DNA of 64,000 nucleotides. Origin: Lactobacillus isalae (GTDB lineage: Bacteria > Bacillota > Bacilli > Lactobacillales > Lactobacillaceae). Below the pieces are notes generated by a model. That model saw nothing but the letters and a program-made list of their open reading frames with translations, ran no database searches and was not told the origin of the DNA. The position numbers were made by a program, and so were the translations under genes. Location: NCBI RefSeq assembly GCF_947539375.1, contig NZ_OX443569.1:1488001-1552000 (forward strand). The letters are read 5' to 3'. Within the stretch, counting starts at the first letter, position 1; every line of letters starts with the position of its first letter. Of the stretch, positions 10,604 through 19,135 are shown one piece after another.

Positions 10604-10635
10604 ATTGTACCCCCCCCCTTAGATTTTTGTGTCAA
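10604..10635 (-). promoter_or_regulatory. Promoter of the giant adhesin with a G9 tract in its spacer
   Basis: On the minus strand: -35 TTGACA (10630-10635, perfect), an 11-nt segment, nine G (10610-10618), then -10 TACAAT (10604-10609). The spacer is 20 bp, 3 bp above the optimum, so G6 or G7 would give 17-18 bp. The 5' leader to the start codon is about 290 nt, AT-rich, and contains a stem-loop near 10478-10503. The same layout recurs at 57042-57073. Confidence 0.75.
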
Positions 10636-10647
10636 TACCACTTATAT

Positions 10648-10683
10648 AAAAAAGAGCTGCTATACCTAAGCAGCTCTTTTTTA
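10648..10683 (-). terminator. Terminator of coaA-efp
   Basis: AAAGAGCTGC / GCAGCTCTTT stem with a 9-nt loop and a T-run on the minus strand. It ends only about 13 bp before the -35 of the adhesin promoter, insulating that promoter from efp transcription. Confidence 0.85.
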
Positions 10684-10685
10684 TC

Positions 10686-11258
10686 TTATCTACTAATACT
10701 ATCAGCGCGACCTTTATAGTCGCCATTTTCAGTCCCGATAATTAATTCTTCGCCTTCCTTAATAAAGTCTGGCACCGTTACAACTAAACCAGTATCCATA
10801 GTTGCGGGTTTTCCACCACCAGCAGCAGTGGCTCCTTTGATTTCTGGTTGAGTTTCTTTAACAGTCATCTTTACAGTTGACGGTAAGTTAATTCCAATTA
10901 ATTTACCTTCGTCAGTAAACTTAAGATCAACATCAATATTTGGCATCAAGAATTTAGCTTCTGCTTCAAGATGTTCCTTAGGAATTAAGTATTGTTCATA
11001 AGTATCAGTGTCCATAAAGATAAAGTTAGCGTCATCATCATAGAGATATTGTGCTTTCTTCAGAGCAACATTAACTAACTCTACCTTTTCACTTGGACGC
11101 ATTGTTTTATGCACAACTGCTCCACTCATAACATCACGCAAATCCATTTGCATAACAGTATTGCCCTTACCAGGCTTGTGGTGATTGCTCTTTAATACTT
11201 CGATTAACTTACCATCTTGGCTAAAAATCATACCTTTTTTCAATTCAATTGCTTGCAT
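10686..11258 (-). CDS. efp: Elongation factor P
   Basis: A 190-residue EF-P with the three expected beta-barrel regions. It relieves ribosome stalling at polyproline stretches. The loop that reaches the peptidyl-transferase centre is HHKPGKGN, with the modifiable lysine at residue 31. The start is taken at ATG 11258, 9 nt after AGAGG; the GTG six bases upstream (11264) sits only 3 nt from that site and is unlikely. It follows coaA at 12 bp, so the two form an operon. Many lactobacilli carry two EF-P genes; whether this is the only copy cannot be seen here. Confidence 0.95.
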   Translation of the reverse strand: MQAIELKKGMIFSQDGKLIEVLKSNHHKPGKGNTVMQMDLRDVMSGAVVHKTMRPSEKVELVNVALKKAQYLYDDDANFIFMDTDTYEQYLIPKEHLEAEAKFLMPNIDVDLKFTDEGKLIGINLPSTVKMTVKETQPEIKGATAAGGGKPATMDTGLVVTVPDFIKEGEELIIGTENGDYKGRADSISR

Positions 11259-11270
11259 TAACACATACCT

Positions 11271-12122
11271 CTAAAATTTTTTAATATACATATCACTAAT
11301 TTCATGATTACCATACTTTTTAATAATCATGTCTGCTCGTTTTTTAGTTGGTTCAATATACTCGTGTAAGTTCTTTAAGTTAACATCCCGCCAAACTTTC
11401 TTAGCAAAAATATCTGCTTGTTCACGCGGTACATGAGCCCATTGATAAAAATAATTGTCAGGATTATTGCGATTAATTTCTAGCATTAAATGATAACGAT
11501 CAAGATACCATCTTTCTAAATCTTCTTCACTAGCATCAAGATAAATCACATAATCTAAGAAGTCACTTGGTGGTGCTTGGCCGTTAGGAGGAACTTCTAG
11601 TAAATTTATTCCTTCTACTACTAAGACATCTGGTTGTTCAACTGAACCAACTTCGTTAGGAACCAGATCAGAAATTTCCTGTGAGTATAGTCGATATGGT
11701 ACTCTTTCTTTACCAGCTTTAACACTTGCCAAAAAAGTAGAAAAGGCATCCCAATTAAATGACACTGGGAAGCCTTTTTGATCCATTAAGTTTTTAGCTT
11801 TAAGTTCTGCATTAGGCATCAAAAAGCCGTCTGTAGAAACTTGTGCAATCTTTTTATCAGGTTCAAGGCGTTCAAATAAGCGAGTTATTTTCTTAGCGAA
11901 GGTAGACTTACCAACAGCAACAGATCCCGTTACTCCAATTATAAAGGGGATCTTTGACCAATGTTCTTTATAAAATGTTTGTTGAGTGTGATAAACTGCA
12001 TTCTTTTGACTCATGATATATTGAAGATTTTTCATCATGAAAATTTCTGCGCTAAATTCATCACTTGGAGGAATTAAAGCCTGCCACTTTTCAGGTGTCA
12101 GGTGTAAAAATTGCTCTTGCAT
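11271..12122 (-). CDS. coaA: Pantothenate kinase, type I
   Basis: Phosphorylates pantothenate, the first and usually regulated step of coenzyme A synthesis. The P-loop GVTGSVAVGKST lies at residues 63-74, and the STDGFLMP and YRLYSQEISD segments typical of the CoaA fold follow. At 283 residues it is slightly shorter at the N terminus than the usual 300-316, which is common in lactobacilli. It starts with ATG after a purine-rich GAAGGAAGG site and is first gene of the coaA-efp operon, divergent from the SGNH hydrolase. Confidence 0.93.
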   Translation of the reverse strand: MQEQFLHLTPEKWQALIPPSDEFSAEIFMMKNLQYIMSQKNAVYHTQQTFYKEHWSKIPFIIGVTGSVAVGKSTFAKKITRLFERLEPDKKIAQVSTDGFLMPNAELKAKNLMDQKGFPVSFNWDAFSTFLASVKAGKERVPYRLYSQEISDLVPNEVGSVEQPDVLVVEGINLLEVPPNGQAPPSDFLDYVIYLDASEEDLERWYLDRYHLMLEINRNNPDNYFYQWAHVPREQADIFAKKVWRDVNLKNLHEYIEPTKKRADMIIKKYGNHEISDMYIKKF

Positions 12123-12209
12123 AAAAGCCGCCTTCCTTCTGCCTTGTTCCTAGTATTTTTACATTGTTCAGCCTATCATATATATTGAGAGAAAGAAAAG
12201 AAGATATCT

Positions 12210-12782
12210 ATGAAAAAATTAATTCTTTTTGGTGATTCCCTACTTGCAGGTTATATTGATGGACACGCAACTAATATTGTAACTCAAGGACTGCAAGAAA
12301 AATTACCTAAATTTACAATTATTAATAATTCTGTACCTGGCACAACTACTGAAGAAGCAATTGATTTTTACGAGCTAAGAGTCAAGCCTTTTGATTATGA
12401 CCTAGTTATTCTTTCTTTAGGTACTAATGATGCTAATATACACTTTGGCTTAAGCGCTGGTCGATATGCGCATAACTTACAAGTATTAGTTGACTTAATT
12501 GGAGCTGATAAAACATTATTAATGGGACCTTCCTATACTAATTGGAAAATCGCTCCAGATCAAGCCTGGCCTAAAACTTTGCAATTTGAGTTAGTTGCAG
12601 AAGAATGTCATTGTGAAAACAAGATTCCATTTTTAAATTTTGCTAAAGTCATGCGTAAAACAGGTTATCCTAATAAGCTATTACAAAAAGACGGAATCCA
12701 TTTGAATAAAGCTGGAAACAAATTATTAATTGAAAAACTAGCAGAACTAGTCGAAGAAAAAGAAATGGTTACTACATCATAA
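12210..12782 (+). CDS. SGNH/GDSL-family acylhydrolase
   Basis: A 190-residue cytoplasmic esterase-like protein with no signal peptide. The SGNH blocks are complete: GDSL with Ser10, a Gly/Asn region (LGTNDAN, residues 70-76), and DGIHL with Asp161 and His164 completing the triad. Substrate is unknown; relatives deacylate small esters or phospholipids. An AGAGAAAG-type site precedes the ATG. It ends in the first copy of the paired terminator and stands alone, divergent from coaA. Confidence 0.85.
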   Translation: MKKLILFGDSLLAGYIDGHATNIVTQGLQEKLPKFTIINNSVPGTTTEEAIDFYELRVKPFDYDLVILSLGTNDANIHFGLSAGRYAHNLQVLVDLIGADKTLLMGPSYTNWKIAPDQAWPKTLQFELVAEECHCENKIPFLNFAKVMRKTGYPNKLLQKDGIHLNKAGNKLLIEKLAELVEEKEMVTTS

Positions 12783-12813
12783 AAAGGCATCCTGTTTGTG
12801 GGATGCCTTTTTT
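12781..12813. terminator. Bidirectional terminator, left copy of an inverted pair
   Basis: Stem GGCATCC / GGATGCC flanked by A5 and T6, serving the SGNH gene (plus) and the PTS EIIC gene (minus). The whole 32-bp element recurs as its reverse complement at 15680-15711. Confidence 0.88.
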
Positions 12814-12831
12814 AGTAACATTTTTATTTCT

Positions 12832-14154
12832 TTACTCAACTGTCTCTTGTTTTCTTAATTCATTTTGTTCAGCAACTCTAAAGAACGGAAGATAAATAAA
12901 AATACCTATAATAATTAAAATTATTTCAAAAATGATATTTCTCCAATCCATTGAACTCATATATGCTTGAAAAAAGAATGGCGTAAATGAAGGATCAACA
13001 ATGTATCCCATTCCGATCCAGTGCAAATTTTCAGCAATATAAGTAAGAATAATATTAATAATTGGAGCAATCAAAAACGGAATGCCTAGAATAGGATTGA
13101 AACAAATTGGTGTACCAAAAATTATCGGTTCATTAATACTGCATATTCCAGGAATAATTGATAATTTTCCTAATGCACGATATTTTTCCACTTTGCTTCT
13201 CATCATTAAAATTACCAAAGCAAGTGAATTACCTGATCCACCTAAAACAGCAATTCTAAACATTTGTAAATTCATTAAATGAGTGGGTGCTAACCCTTTG
13301 GCTACTAAAGCTGCATTAGCACCAGTAGCTGCAATCCCTGTTGCAAAAACGATTGGAAAGATTACATTACTACCATTAACTCCGATTAACCATAATAAGT
13401 TTCCTAGAGTAACTATCAGGATATAGCCCCATAAACTGTTAGCCATAAACGTAGCTGGCGTCAGGTATTGCATAATAAATGTAGTAAAATCAGCGTGTGT
13501 TACACTAATTAGAATCAAATTAGCACCATAAAAGATAAAGATATTTGCTAAAAGCGGGATAAGAGAATTAATAAAGTTTGCTACCATTGGGGGAATTGAT
13601 GCCGGTAACTTTACCTTTAACTTACTCTTTTCAATCCCGCGGTTAATTTCAACAGCTAGTAATCCAATAATAATTGCTACAAATAGTCCATTTGTTCCTA
13701 AGTTATTAATACTGATCTTATTATTCTTATCAACAGTAGTGGCTACCATTAAAAATGTAACTAATGAAATCATGCCATCAGTAGCAGGATGAAGTCGACG
13801 ATACGACTTGCTTAGTTCATATGCAATACCAAATGCACAAATCATACCAAAAATTCCCATAGTCATATTGTACGGAACAGTTATTTGAGCATAGTGCGCA
13901 ACTGCCCAATATTTCCAGCCAGCAAGCCATTGCATAAAGCTATTAGCAGTTTGTGAATTATATCTATCAAGTACGATCGGTGGATTAGCAACAATCAAGA
14001 AGAACGAACCAATTACCAAAAATGGCAATCCGAAAAGCATACCATTTGAAATGGCTTGCAAATGCTTTTCATTTCCAAGTTTTTGTCCAATAGGCGTTAA
14101 AACTTTATCCAATTTAGTAATCAGTGAATCTTTTTTAGCAGTAGTTTCAGCCAT
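12832..14154 (-). CDS. PTS EIIC permease, lactose/cellobiose family
   Basis: A 440-residue membrane protein with about ten hydrophobic segments, matching the stand-alone CelB-type EIIC that carries beta-glucosides or related sugars. It opens with KLDKVLTPIGQKLGNEKHLQAI and has the family's INEPIIFGTPI motif near residue 340. No EIIA, EIIB or phosphoglycosidase gene lies beside it, so it must borrow those from elsewhere. It is cotranscribed after the RarA-C-like gene (39 bp gap) and lies in the module bounded by the inverted terminators. The sugar cannot be told. Confidence 0.9.
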   Translation of the reverse strand: MAETTAKKDSLITKLDKVLTPIGQKLGNEKHLQAISNGMLFGLPFLVIGSFFLIVANPPIVLDRYNSQTANSFMQWLAGWKYWAVAHYAQITVPYNMTMGIFGMICAFGIAYELSKSYRRLHPATDGMISLVTFLMVATTVDKNNKISINNLGTNGLFVAIIIGLLAVEINRGIEKSKLKVKLPASIPPMVANFINSLIPLLANIFIFYGANLILISVTHADFTTFIMQYLTPATFMANSLWGYILIVTLGNLLWLIGVNGSNVIFPIVFATGIAATGANAALVAKGLAPTHLMNLQMFRIAVLGGSGNSLALVILMMRSKVEKYRALGKLSIIPGICSINEPIIFGTPICFNPILGIPFLIAPIINIILTYIAENLHWIGMGYIVDPSFTPFFFQAYMSSMDWRNIIFEIILIIIGIFIYLPFFRVAEQNELRKQETVE

Positions 14155-14193
14155 TAGAGATCACCTATTTTCTTTACTAAAGATAAATACAAC

Positions 14194-14850
14194 TTAAATC
14201 TGATATGGATTGAACTTGAAAGCATTAGGTATGACTTTACTATCATCCCAATTTTCTCTAATCTTGTGATATTCATCCCAATAATCATTATCCACTTTTA
14301 GTTGCGGCGTAACTTTAGAATCTACTTCTAAAAAATGCATACTTCCTCTTCCCATTTTTTGACCACGAGTTGTATGTTTATCTAATGCATAATCTGGAAT
14401 TTCTGGTACATAACCTAGAGCAAAGTTCTTAATAATGATATTCTTAAGTAAATCAGAAGAACGATCTTTAGTTGATTCGCATAAGTAACGAATTGCATGA
14501 ACAAACATCATGGCGCGATCAGGTTCATTATAGCTAAAGTTCTGTCTCATTTGATTTAAACTGTTAATCAAAATCGGAGCTTGTGGATTTCCCATTCCTA
14601 TATCCTCAACCGAAATAGCCTGAAGGCGACGCCATAATTTTTCCTCCATTTGTGGTGAAGAAATGTACATTTCGTAGGCAAATTCACATGCTACACGTTC
14701 CTTACCTTTTCTGATTGACTTTTGTAATGCAGAGATAACTTCATCAGCTGCTAATCCGTTTCTGGTTCTAGTTCTAGCCCATGGATCAGCTAGAAATTCT
14801 TTATCTCTATTTTGTGGTACTTCATTTTTCTTAACATCTTTTTCTGACAT
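14194..14850 (-). CDS. RarA/MgsA C-terminal-domain-like protein lacking the AAA+ ATPase core
   Basis: A 218-residue protein. Residues about 35-150 resemble the helical region of RarA/MgsA (replication-associated recombination ATPase): ISALQKSIRKG, then WRRLQAISVEDIGMGNPQA, matching the family's ISALHKS...RRL..A.EDIGLADP pattern by eye. The P-loop and Walker B of the AAA+ module are absent. A C-terminal segment has HTTRGQKMGRG. It lies between EIIC and the divergent RpiR gene, so expression is tied to sugar uptake; no function is known to me. The start is ATG 14850, 7 nt after AAGGA, rather than the upstream ATG 14868, which has no site. Confidence 0.6.
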   Translation of the reverse strand: MSEKDVKKNEVPQNRDKEFLADPWARTRTRNGLAADEVISALQKSIRKGKERVACEFAYEMYISSPQMEEKLWRRLQAISVEDIGMGNPQAPILINSLNQMRQNFSYNEPDRAMMFVHAIRYLCESTKDRSSDLLKNIIIKNFALGYVPEIPDYALDKHTTRGQKMGRGSMHFLEVDSKVTPQLKVDNDYWDEYHKIRENWDDSKVIPNAFKFNPYQI

Positions 14851-14884
14851 TGTGAGTCCTTCTTTCAAATTACAGGAGAAAATA

Positions 14885-15568
14885 ATGAATATTCAAACCA
14901 TTAGCGAAAAGTTTCAATTGAATACTGATGAACAAAAAATCTTAATTTATATGAATCAACACCGTAATGAAATTAAAAATATCAATATTCGTGAACTAGC
15001 TAAAAGAACATTTTCTTCTCCTAGCTTTATCGTAAAGACTTGTAAAAAGATGAAGCTTTCAGGATATTCAGAACTAGTCTTTCTAATAGCAGATGCACCA
15101 AATTTTCCCAATAATACTGAAAACGACTTAAAAGTAGAGTCATACGTAAAGCCTTTTTCCAACTTGATGGATAAGCATAAAGACTCAATGATCATGATAT
15201 TGGGTAGTGGTTACTCTCAAAATATTGCTAATTACATGAGCGAATATCTCAACTTAAATGGTTTTCGTTGCACATCAAATTCACACCTAGAAATGCTCAG
15301 GAAACATAAGGATACTCTCGTAATCATTATCAGTAATTCTGGAGAAACAAAGCGACTTGCGGAACTTTGCACACAAGCTAAGAAAAATAATCGTGATGTT
15401 TTATCTTTTACTGGAGATAAAAATTCAACAATTGCAAAACATTCAACGCTTGCTATAAGTTCTGATACTTTTAATCCTACTTCTTTTGACAGCCATTACC
15501 CTCAGCTGTTTTTTGGTCTAACACTCATCTACTTTGAATTATTAATGAGTAACTTTTTGTCTAATTAG
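14885..15568 (+). CDS. RpiR/MurR-family transcriptional regulator
   Basis: A 227-residue regulator with an N-terminal helix-turn-helix (FSSPSFIVKTCKKMKLSGYSEL) and a C-terminal sugar-phosphate isomerase (SIS) domain (ILGSGYSQNIANY, then IIISNSGETKRL). It likely senses a sugar phosphate and controls the divergent PTS genes. ATG 14885 has AGGAGA 6 nt upstream; the frame could extend to 14852 but without a site. Only 34 bp separate the two divergent starts, so each promoter must lie inside the other gene. Confidence 0.88.
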   Translation: MNIQTISEKFQLNTDEQKILIYMNQHRNEIKNINIRELAKRTFSSPSFIVKTCKKMKLSGYSELVFLIADAPNFPNNTENDLKVESYVKPFSNLMDKHKDSMIMILGSGYSQNIANYMSEYLNLNGFRCTSNSHLEMLRKHKDTLVIIISNSGETKRLAELCTQAKKNNRDVLSFTGDKNSTIAKHSTLAISSDTFNPTSFDSHYPQLFFGLTLIYFELLMSNFLSN

Positions 15569-15679
15569 GTACCTTCTTAAGACAATTCTTATACTACTTT
15601 GGTTTTTAACATTTTTGAATACTTTTCCTTGTTTTGAAAACATGTTTCTATTTTGAAAAACATTTTATTCAGACATCAT

Positions 15680-15711
15680 AAAAAGGCATCCCACAAACAG
15701 GATGCCTTTTT
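15680..15711. terminator. Terminator, right copy of the inverted pair
   Basis: Exact reverse complement of 12781-12812, loop included. It serves the minus-strand C39 gene, which ends 8 bp away, and possibly rpiR, which ends about 110 bp upstream. Confidence 0.85.
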
Positions 15712-15718
15712 AATATAC

Positions 15719-16441
15719 CTATTCTACGTACAAAGCTTGTTTACCTTGCTGATTGTAACTGGCTTCTATTTTCTTTAAATCCACTTTTTTATTTTTAACA
15801 CCATAAGGATCATTTACGTAAACAATCCTCTTCTTTTTATTATATCCAGTAATTACGCATGCATGAGAAGAAGGCGTCACATTAACTTTTCCCTGCTTAG
15901 TCTGCCATGTCTGCATATCGTTGACATGATCGAATTTTAAAGTCGTAATGATCATTACCGGATGTCCCTTAGATACTAGCTTCAGTACTCTGATAAAATC
16001 ATTGCCAGAATAATTGCGAATTCTCTTAGTATATTTTCTAGCAACATTATATAGCGGCTCATTATAAACGCACCAACCTGCATTTTTGATACTCATGTAA
16101 CCAACAAAGCCAACATGAGGATTGCCACGATAATCATTTCCAATAAAAGAAGAAACATGCTTAATGTTAGAAGACAATTCTAGTTTACTTACATCAATAT
16201 CATAATAATTCAAAAGCATTGATAGTGAAGTGACTTCGCAGCCATTCGGTAAGTCTGGCAATTGTTTTTCTAAAGGAACATTTAACTTCTGTTCTGGTTT
16301 TAAAGTAAGCCAATCATATTCATCTTGAATCTTATCAAAATTAAGTACTAAAGCGACTACTCCTGCAGTAATTAATAGTAAAAATGTATATAAAATTCTT
16401 CTTCTACGCCGATATTTTCTAGCTCTACTTATTCTTTTCAT
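15719..16441 (-). CDS. C39-like papain-fold peptidase, membrane anchored
   Basis: A 240-residue protein: a very basic start (KRISRARKYRRRRR), one transmembrane helix (residues 16-34), then an outside domain of the peptidase C39-like family (often annotated C39_2). The triad is visible: NGCEVTS with Cys68, SSHACVITGY with His193, and VNDPYG with Asn210/Asp211. Such proteins in lactobacilli are surface cysteine proteases of unknown substrate. It is not an ABC-linked bacteriocin processor, since no transporter is fused. It is monocistronic, with the paired terminator immediately downstream. Confidence 0.82.
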   Translation of the reverse strand: MKRISRARKYRRRRRILYTFLLLITAGVVALVLNFDKIQDEYDWLTLKPEQKLNVPLEKQLPDLPNGCEVTSLSMLLNYYDIDVSKLELSSNIKHVSSFIGNDYRGNPHVGFVGYMSIKNAGWCVYNEPLYNVARKYTKRIRNYSGNDFIRVLKLVSKGHPVMIITTLKFDHVNDMQTWQTKQGKVNVTPSSHACVITGYNKKKRIVYVNDPYGVKNKKVDLKKIEASYNQQGKQALYVE

Positions 16442-16615
16442 GCTAAGTATTTTAACTATTATGTATTAAGTCTGTCAAAATGCATGAGAATTAAATAGAT
16501 TTAATTTATGTGTTAGTTTTTGCAAAAGAATGAAGTCTATTTAATTTATATACTAAATGATACTGCAAATTAAATAGAATTAACTTTAAATCCTTATCTG
16601 CTTACTTGAATAACG
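16442..16615. promoter_or_regulatory. AT-rich gap with three copies of AATTAAATAGA
   Basis: The 11-mer occurs at 16489-16499 and 16568-16578 on plus and at 16536-16546 on minus, each near a TGCA. It lies upstream of the C39 gene and downstream of helD. It could be an operator cluster, or decayed repeats. Confidence 0.35.
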
Positions 16616-16670
16616 AAAAATCCCTCTAAATCAAGGTTCTAATGATACCAAGATTCAAGAGGGATTTTAT
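16616..16670 (-). terminator. Terminator of helD
   Basis: Long imperfect stem: AAAATCCCTCTTGAATC pairs with GATTTAGAGGGATTTT on the minus strand, followed by T-rich sequence. Confidence 0.75.
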
Positions 16671-16672
16671 TT

Positions 16673-18967
16673 TTACTTATTTATGTAAGTTTTTTCATCT
16701 AAATTATCAAACAATGGACTCTTTTCACCTGTATAAATTAAATCAAGTTTATACATTGCACGTGACGTAATTGTATAAAGCAATTGTGTTTCGTCAAGTT
16801 GATGATAATTATCTTTTGAAACATCCCAAGCTACTACCGCATCAAATTCCAATCCTTTAGCTAAGTATGATGGCATAACTAAAGTTCCTGGTACTAAACG
16901 CTGATTAGCTGATCCAATCAAAGTTGCCTTGATTTTTCTTTCTTTCAAAACCTTAGCTACTTCCTGTGCTTCAGCTAATGTCTTCGTAATGATAGCAGTT
17001 GTTAACTTTTGTTCATCATTTTCCACTAAGATATCTTCTAAAGCCTTATATTCTTTTTCAAGACTATCACGCTTATAAAAGGCAGGCTTAGGACCACGGC
17101 GATCAAAGGCTTCAATCTTTTCGCCTTGTCTTAGAATTTGCTTAGTGAAGTTCGTCAATTCTTTAGTTGAACGGTAAGACTTCGTTAATTGAACAACGTC
17201 AGTCTTTTCTGGATCAAACAACTTAGAAATTTGACTTAACAGAGTCTTACTTTCATCTTTAGTAAAAATAGCCTGGTTCAAATCTCCCAGCATCGTAAAC
17301 TTAGCTCTTGGGAAGTTGTACTTAAGGTAAGCTAATTGGAATGGCGTATAATCCTGAATTTCATCAATAAAGGCATAACGCATTTCATAGTCAGTTCTGC
17401 GGCCTGTTACCAAGTCATACAAGTACAAGTATGGTGAAATATCAGCCATCTTGATCTTGCCATTTCTAAATCTTTCCTTAACTTTTTCAATATGTGCTTC
17501 CCACTCTTCTTGGCTGATATCCCACTTACTTAAGTCAATCAGCTTAGGAACAGCACGCAAGAAACGTAAATATTGCGCACGAATATTCAAGAAACGGTTC
17601 TGGTGGATCTTGCGGCTAACTTGCTTTAACTGCTTAATTACAATTTTACGAGCTAAGAAATGCTCTTCTTTAGCACTTGATTCAAACTCTTGGTCTGGAC
17701 GATCATACAACTTATTTAGCTGTTCTTGATCTAATGACTCAATTGTCTTATCAACCCATGCTTTCCTAGTTTCTGGCTCAATTCTTCTGTTTAAGCTATT
17801 AATTAAACTCTCTTTAGTAGCTTCAATTCTATTTCTTAGATGATAGTTTTCATTGAAACCATAGTATATTTCTTTAATTTTTTCTTTATCAAAAAATGGC
17901 TTCTTCTTACTCTTAAAGTAAATATTTTTAAAAATCAAACCATTCTTTTCAAGGTGCTTGGCATACCGAGTTACAGCATTAAAGAATTGAAGCGAATCCT
18001 TTAAGTTAACTATCTTGTCGTTTTGCTCATTGTCCTCAAATTGTTCAAACAAGTTTTCAACATTCATCCCTGGAACACGACGAGAAACAAACTGCCAGTA
18101 AGTCATCTGCACCATATTTTGTTCACCCATTTCAGGTAGAACATTTTTAACATAGTCATTAAATAATTGGTTAGGACTAAACATAATAACATCGCTAGAA
18201 GTCAAATTGCCACGATATCTGTAAAGCAAATATGCTACACGTTGCATAATAGCTGATGTTTTACCAGATCCTGCTGCCCCTTGAACAAATAAAAGATCGG
18301 CACTAGTATTTCTAATAATCTTATTCTGCTCACGTTGAATCGTCGTTACAATCGATTTCATTTGCGTAGAAGATTTTTCATTTAAGACGTTTAAGAGCAT
18401 TTGATCCCCAATTGATTCATTAGTATCAAACATATTAGTAATCTTGCCGTCTTCAATCAAAAATTGACGTTTTTTAGTCATATCAACTGTCTGAACGCCA
18501 TCAGGAGCATTATAAGAAACCTTGCCTAATTTACCATCATAGTAAATGGAAGATATAGGTGCACGCCAGTCATAAATCAAAAAGTGATCTTCTTTATCTG
18601 CAAAAGACCCCAAACCAATATAAATTGTTTCTGGATCTTCATTAGGTTCTTGAAAATCTACTCTAGCAAAGTAAGGTTTCTTTTCTAAACGCTGCAACGT
18701 TGATAATTGTTTAGCGGAATGCTGCCATGCATTTTGACGTTCTGCCAACATTTGTTGCTGTTGGTGAATCGATAGAGCGGTATCCATTGAAGTTGAATAA
18801 CCATCATAGTCTAATTTCACATCATCAAAAAAATGCGAATTAATATTTTGAGCTTCATTTTGTGCGTGTTCAATTGAATGATCTAATTCGCTTTCTTTCT
18901 TTTTAATTAAACCAAGAACCTCATCTAAATGTTTTTGTTCTTTTTGTTGTTCAGTTTCTTTTACCAA
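16673..18967 (-). CDS. helD: RNA polymerase recycling motor HelD (UvrD-like ATPase)
   Basis: About 764 residues. HelD binds stalled RNA polymerase and uses ATP to free it from DNA and RNA. An N-terminal antiparallel coiled coil (about 1-110) is followed by a split UvrD-like motor: P-loop VQGAAGSGKTSAIMQR near residue 235, DEIQDYTPFQ (Walker B region) near 535 and LTKSYRST. A TTG at 18967 lies 7 nt after AGGTGA and is the likely start; the ATG at 18991 has no ribosome site. This is the single-ATPase Firmicutes type, as in Bacillus. It stands alone, divergent from the matrixin gene. Confidence 0.9.
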   Translation of the reverse strand: MVKETEQQKEQKHLDEVLGLIKKKESELDHSIEHAQNEAQNINSHFFDDVKLDYDGYSTSMDTALSIHQQQQMLAERQNAWQHSAKQLSTLQRLEKKPYFARVDFQEPNEDPETIYIGLGSFADKEDHFLIYDWRAPISSIYYDGKLGKVSYNAPDGVQTVDMTKKRQFLIEDGKITNMFDTNESIGDQMLLNVLNEKSSTQMKSIVTTIQREQNKIIRNTSADLLFVQGAAGSGKTSAIMQRVAYLLYRYRGNLTSSDVIMFSPNQLFNDYVKNVLPEMGEQNMVQMTYWQFVSRRVPGMNVENLFEQFEDNEQNDKIVNLKDSLQFFNAVTRYAKHLEKNGLIFKNIYFKSKKKPFFDKEKIKEIYYGFNENYHLRNRIEATKESLINSLNRRIEPETRKAWVDKTIESLDQEQLNKLYDRPDQEFESSAKEEHFLARKIVIKQLKQVSRKIHQNRFLNIRAQYLRFLRAVPKLIDLSKWDISQEEWEAHIEKVKERFRNGKIKMADISPYLYLYDLVTGRRTDYEMRYAFIDEIQDYTPFQLAYLKYNFPRAKFTMLGDLNQAIFTKDESKTLLSQISKLFDPEKTDVVQLTKSYRSTKELTNFTKQILRQGEKIEAFDRRGPKPAFYKRDSLEKEYKALEDILVENDEQKLTTAIITKTLAEAQEVAKVLKERKIKATLIGSANQRLVPGTLVMPSYLAKGLEFDAVVAWDVSKDNYHQLDETQLLYTITSRAMYKLDLIYTGEKSPLFDNLDEKTYINK

Positions 18968-19135
18968 AATTAAGTCACCTATTTCTAGCATTAGTAAAAA
19001 CTTTGCATACTATTTTATCATATGTATACGCTTTCTAAAAGGATTTACAACTTTCAGAAAGTCTCAATTGTTATTTAGTCTTTTCTTAAATAATTAGTTT
19101 TATAATTAAATAAAATTACATAGTGAGATGAGAAA

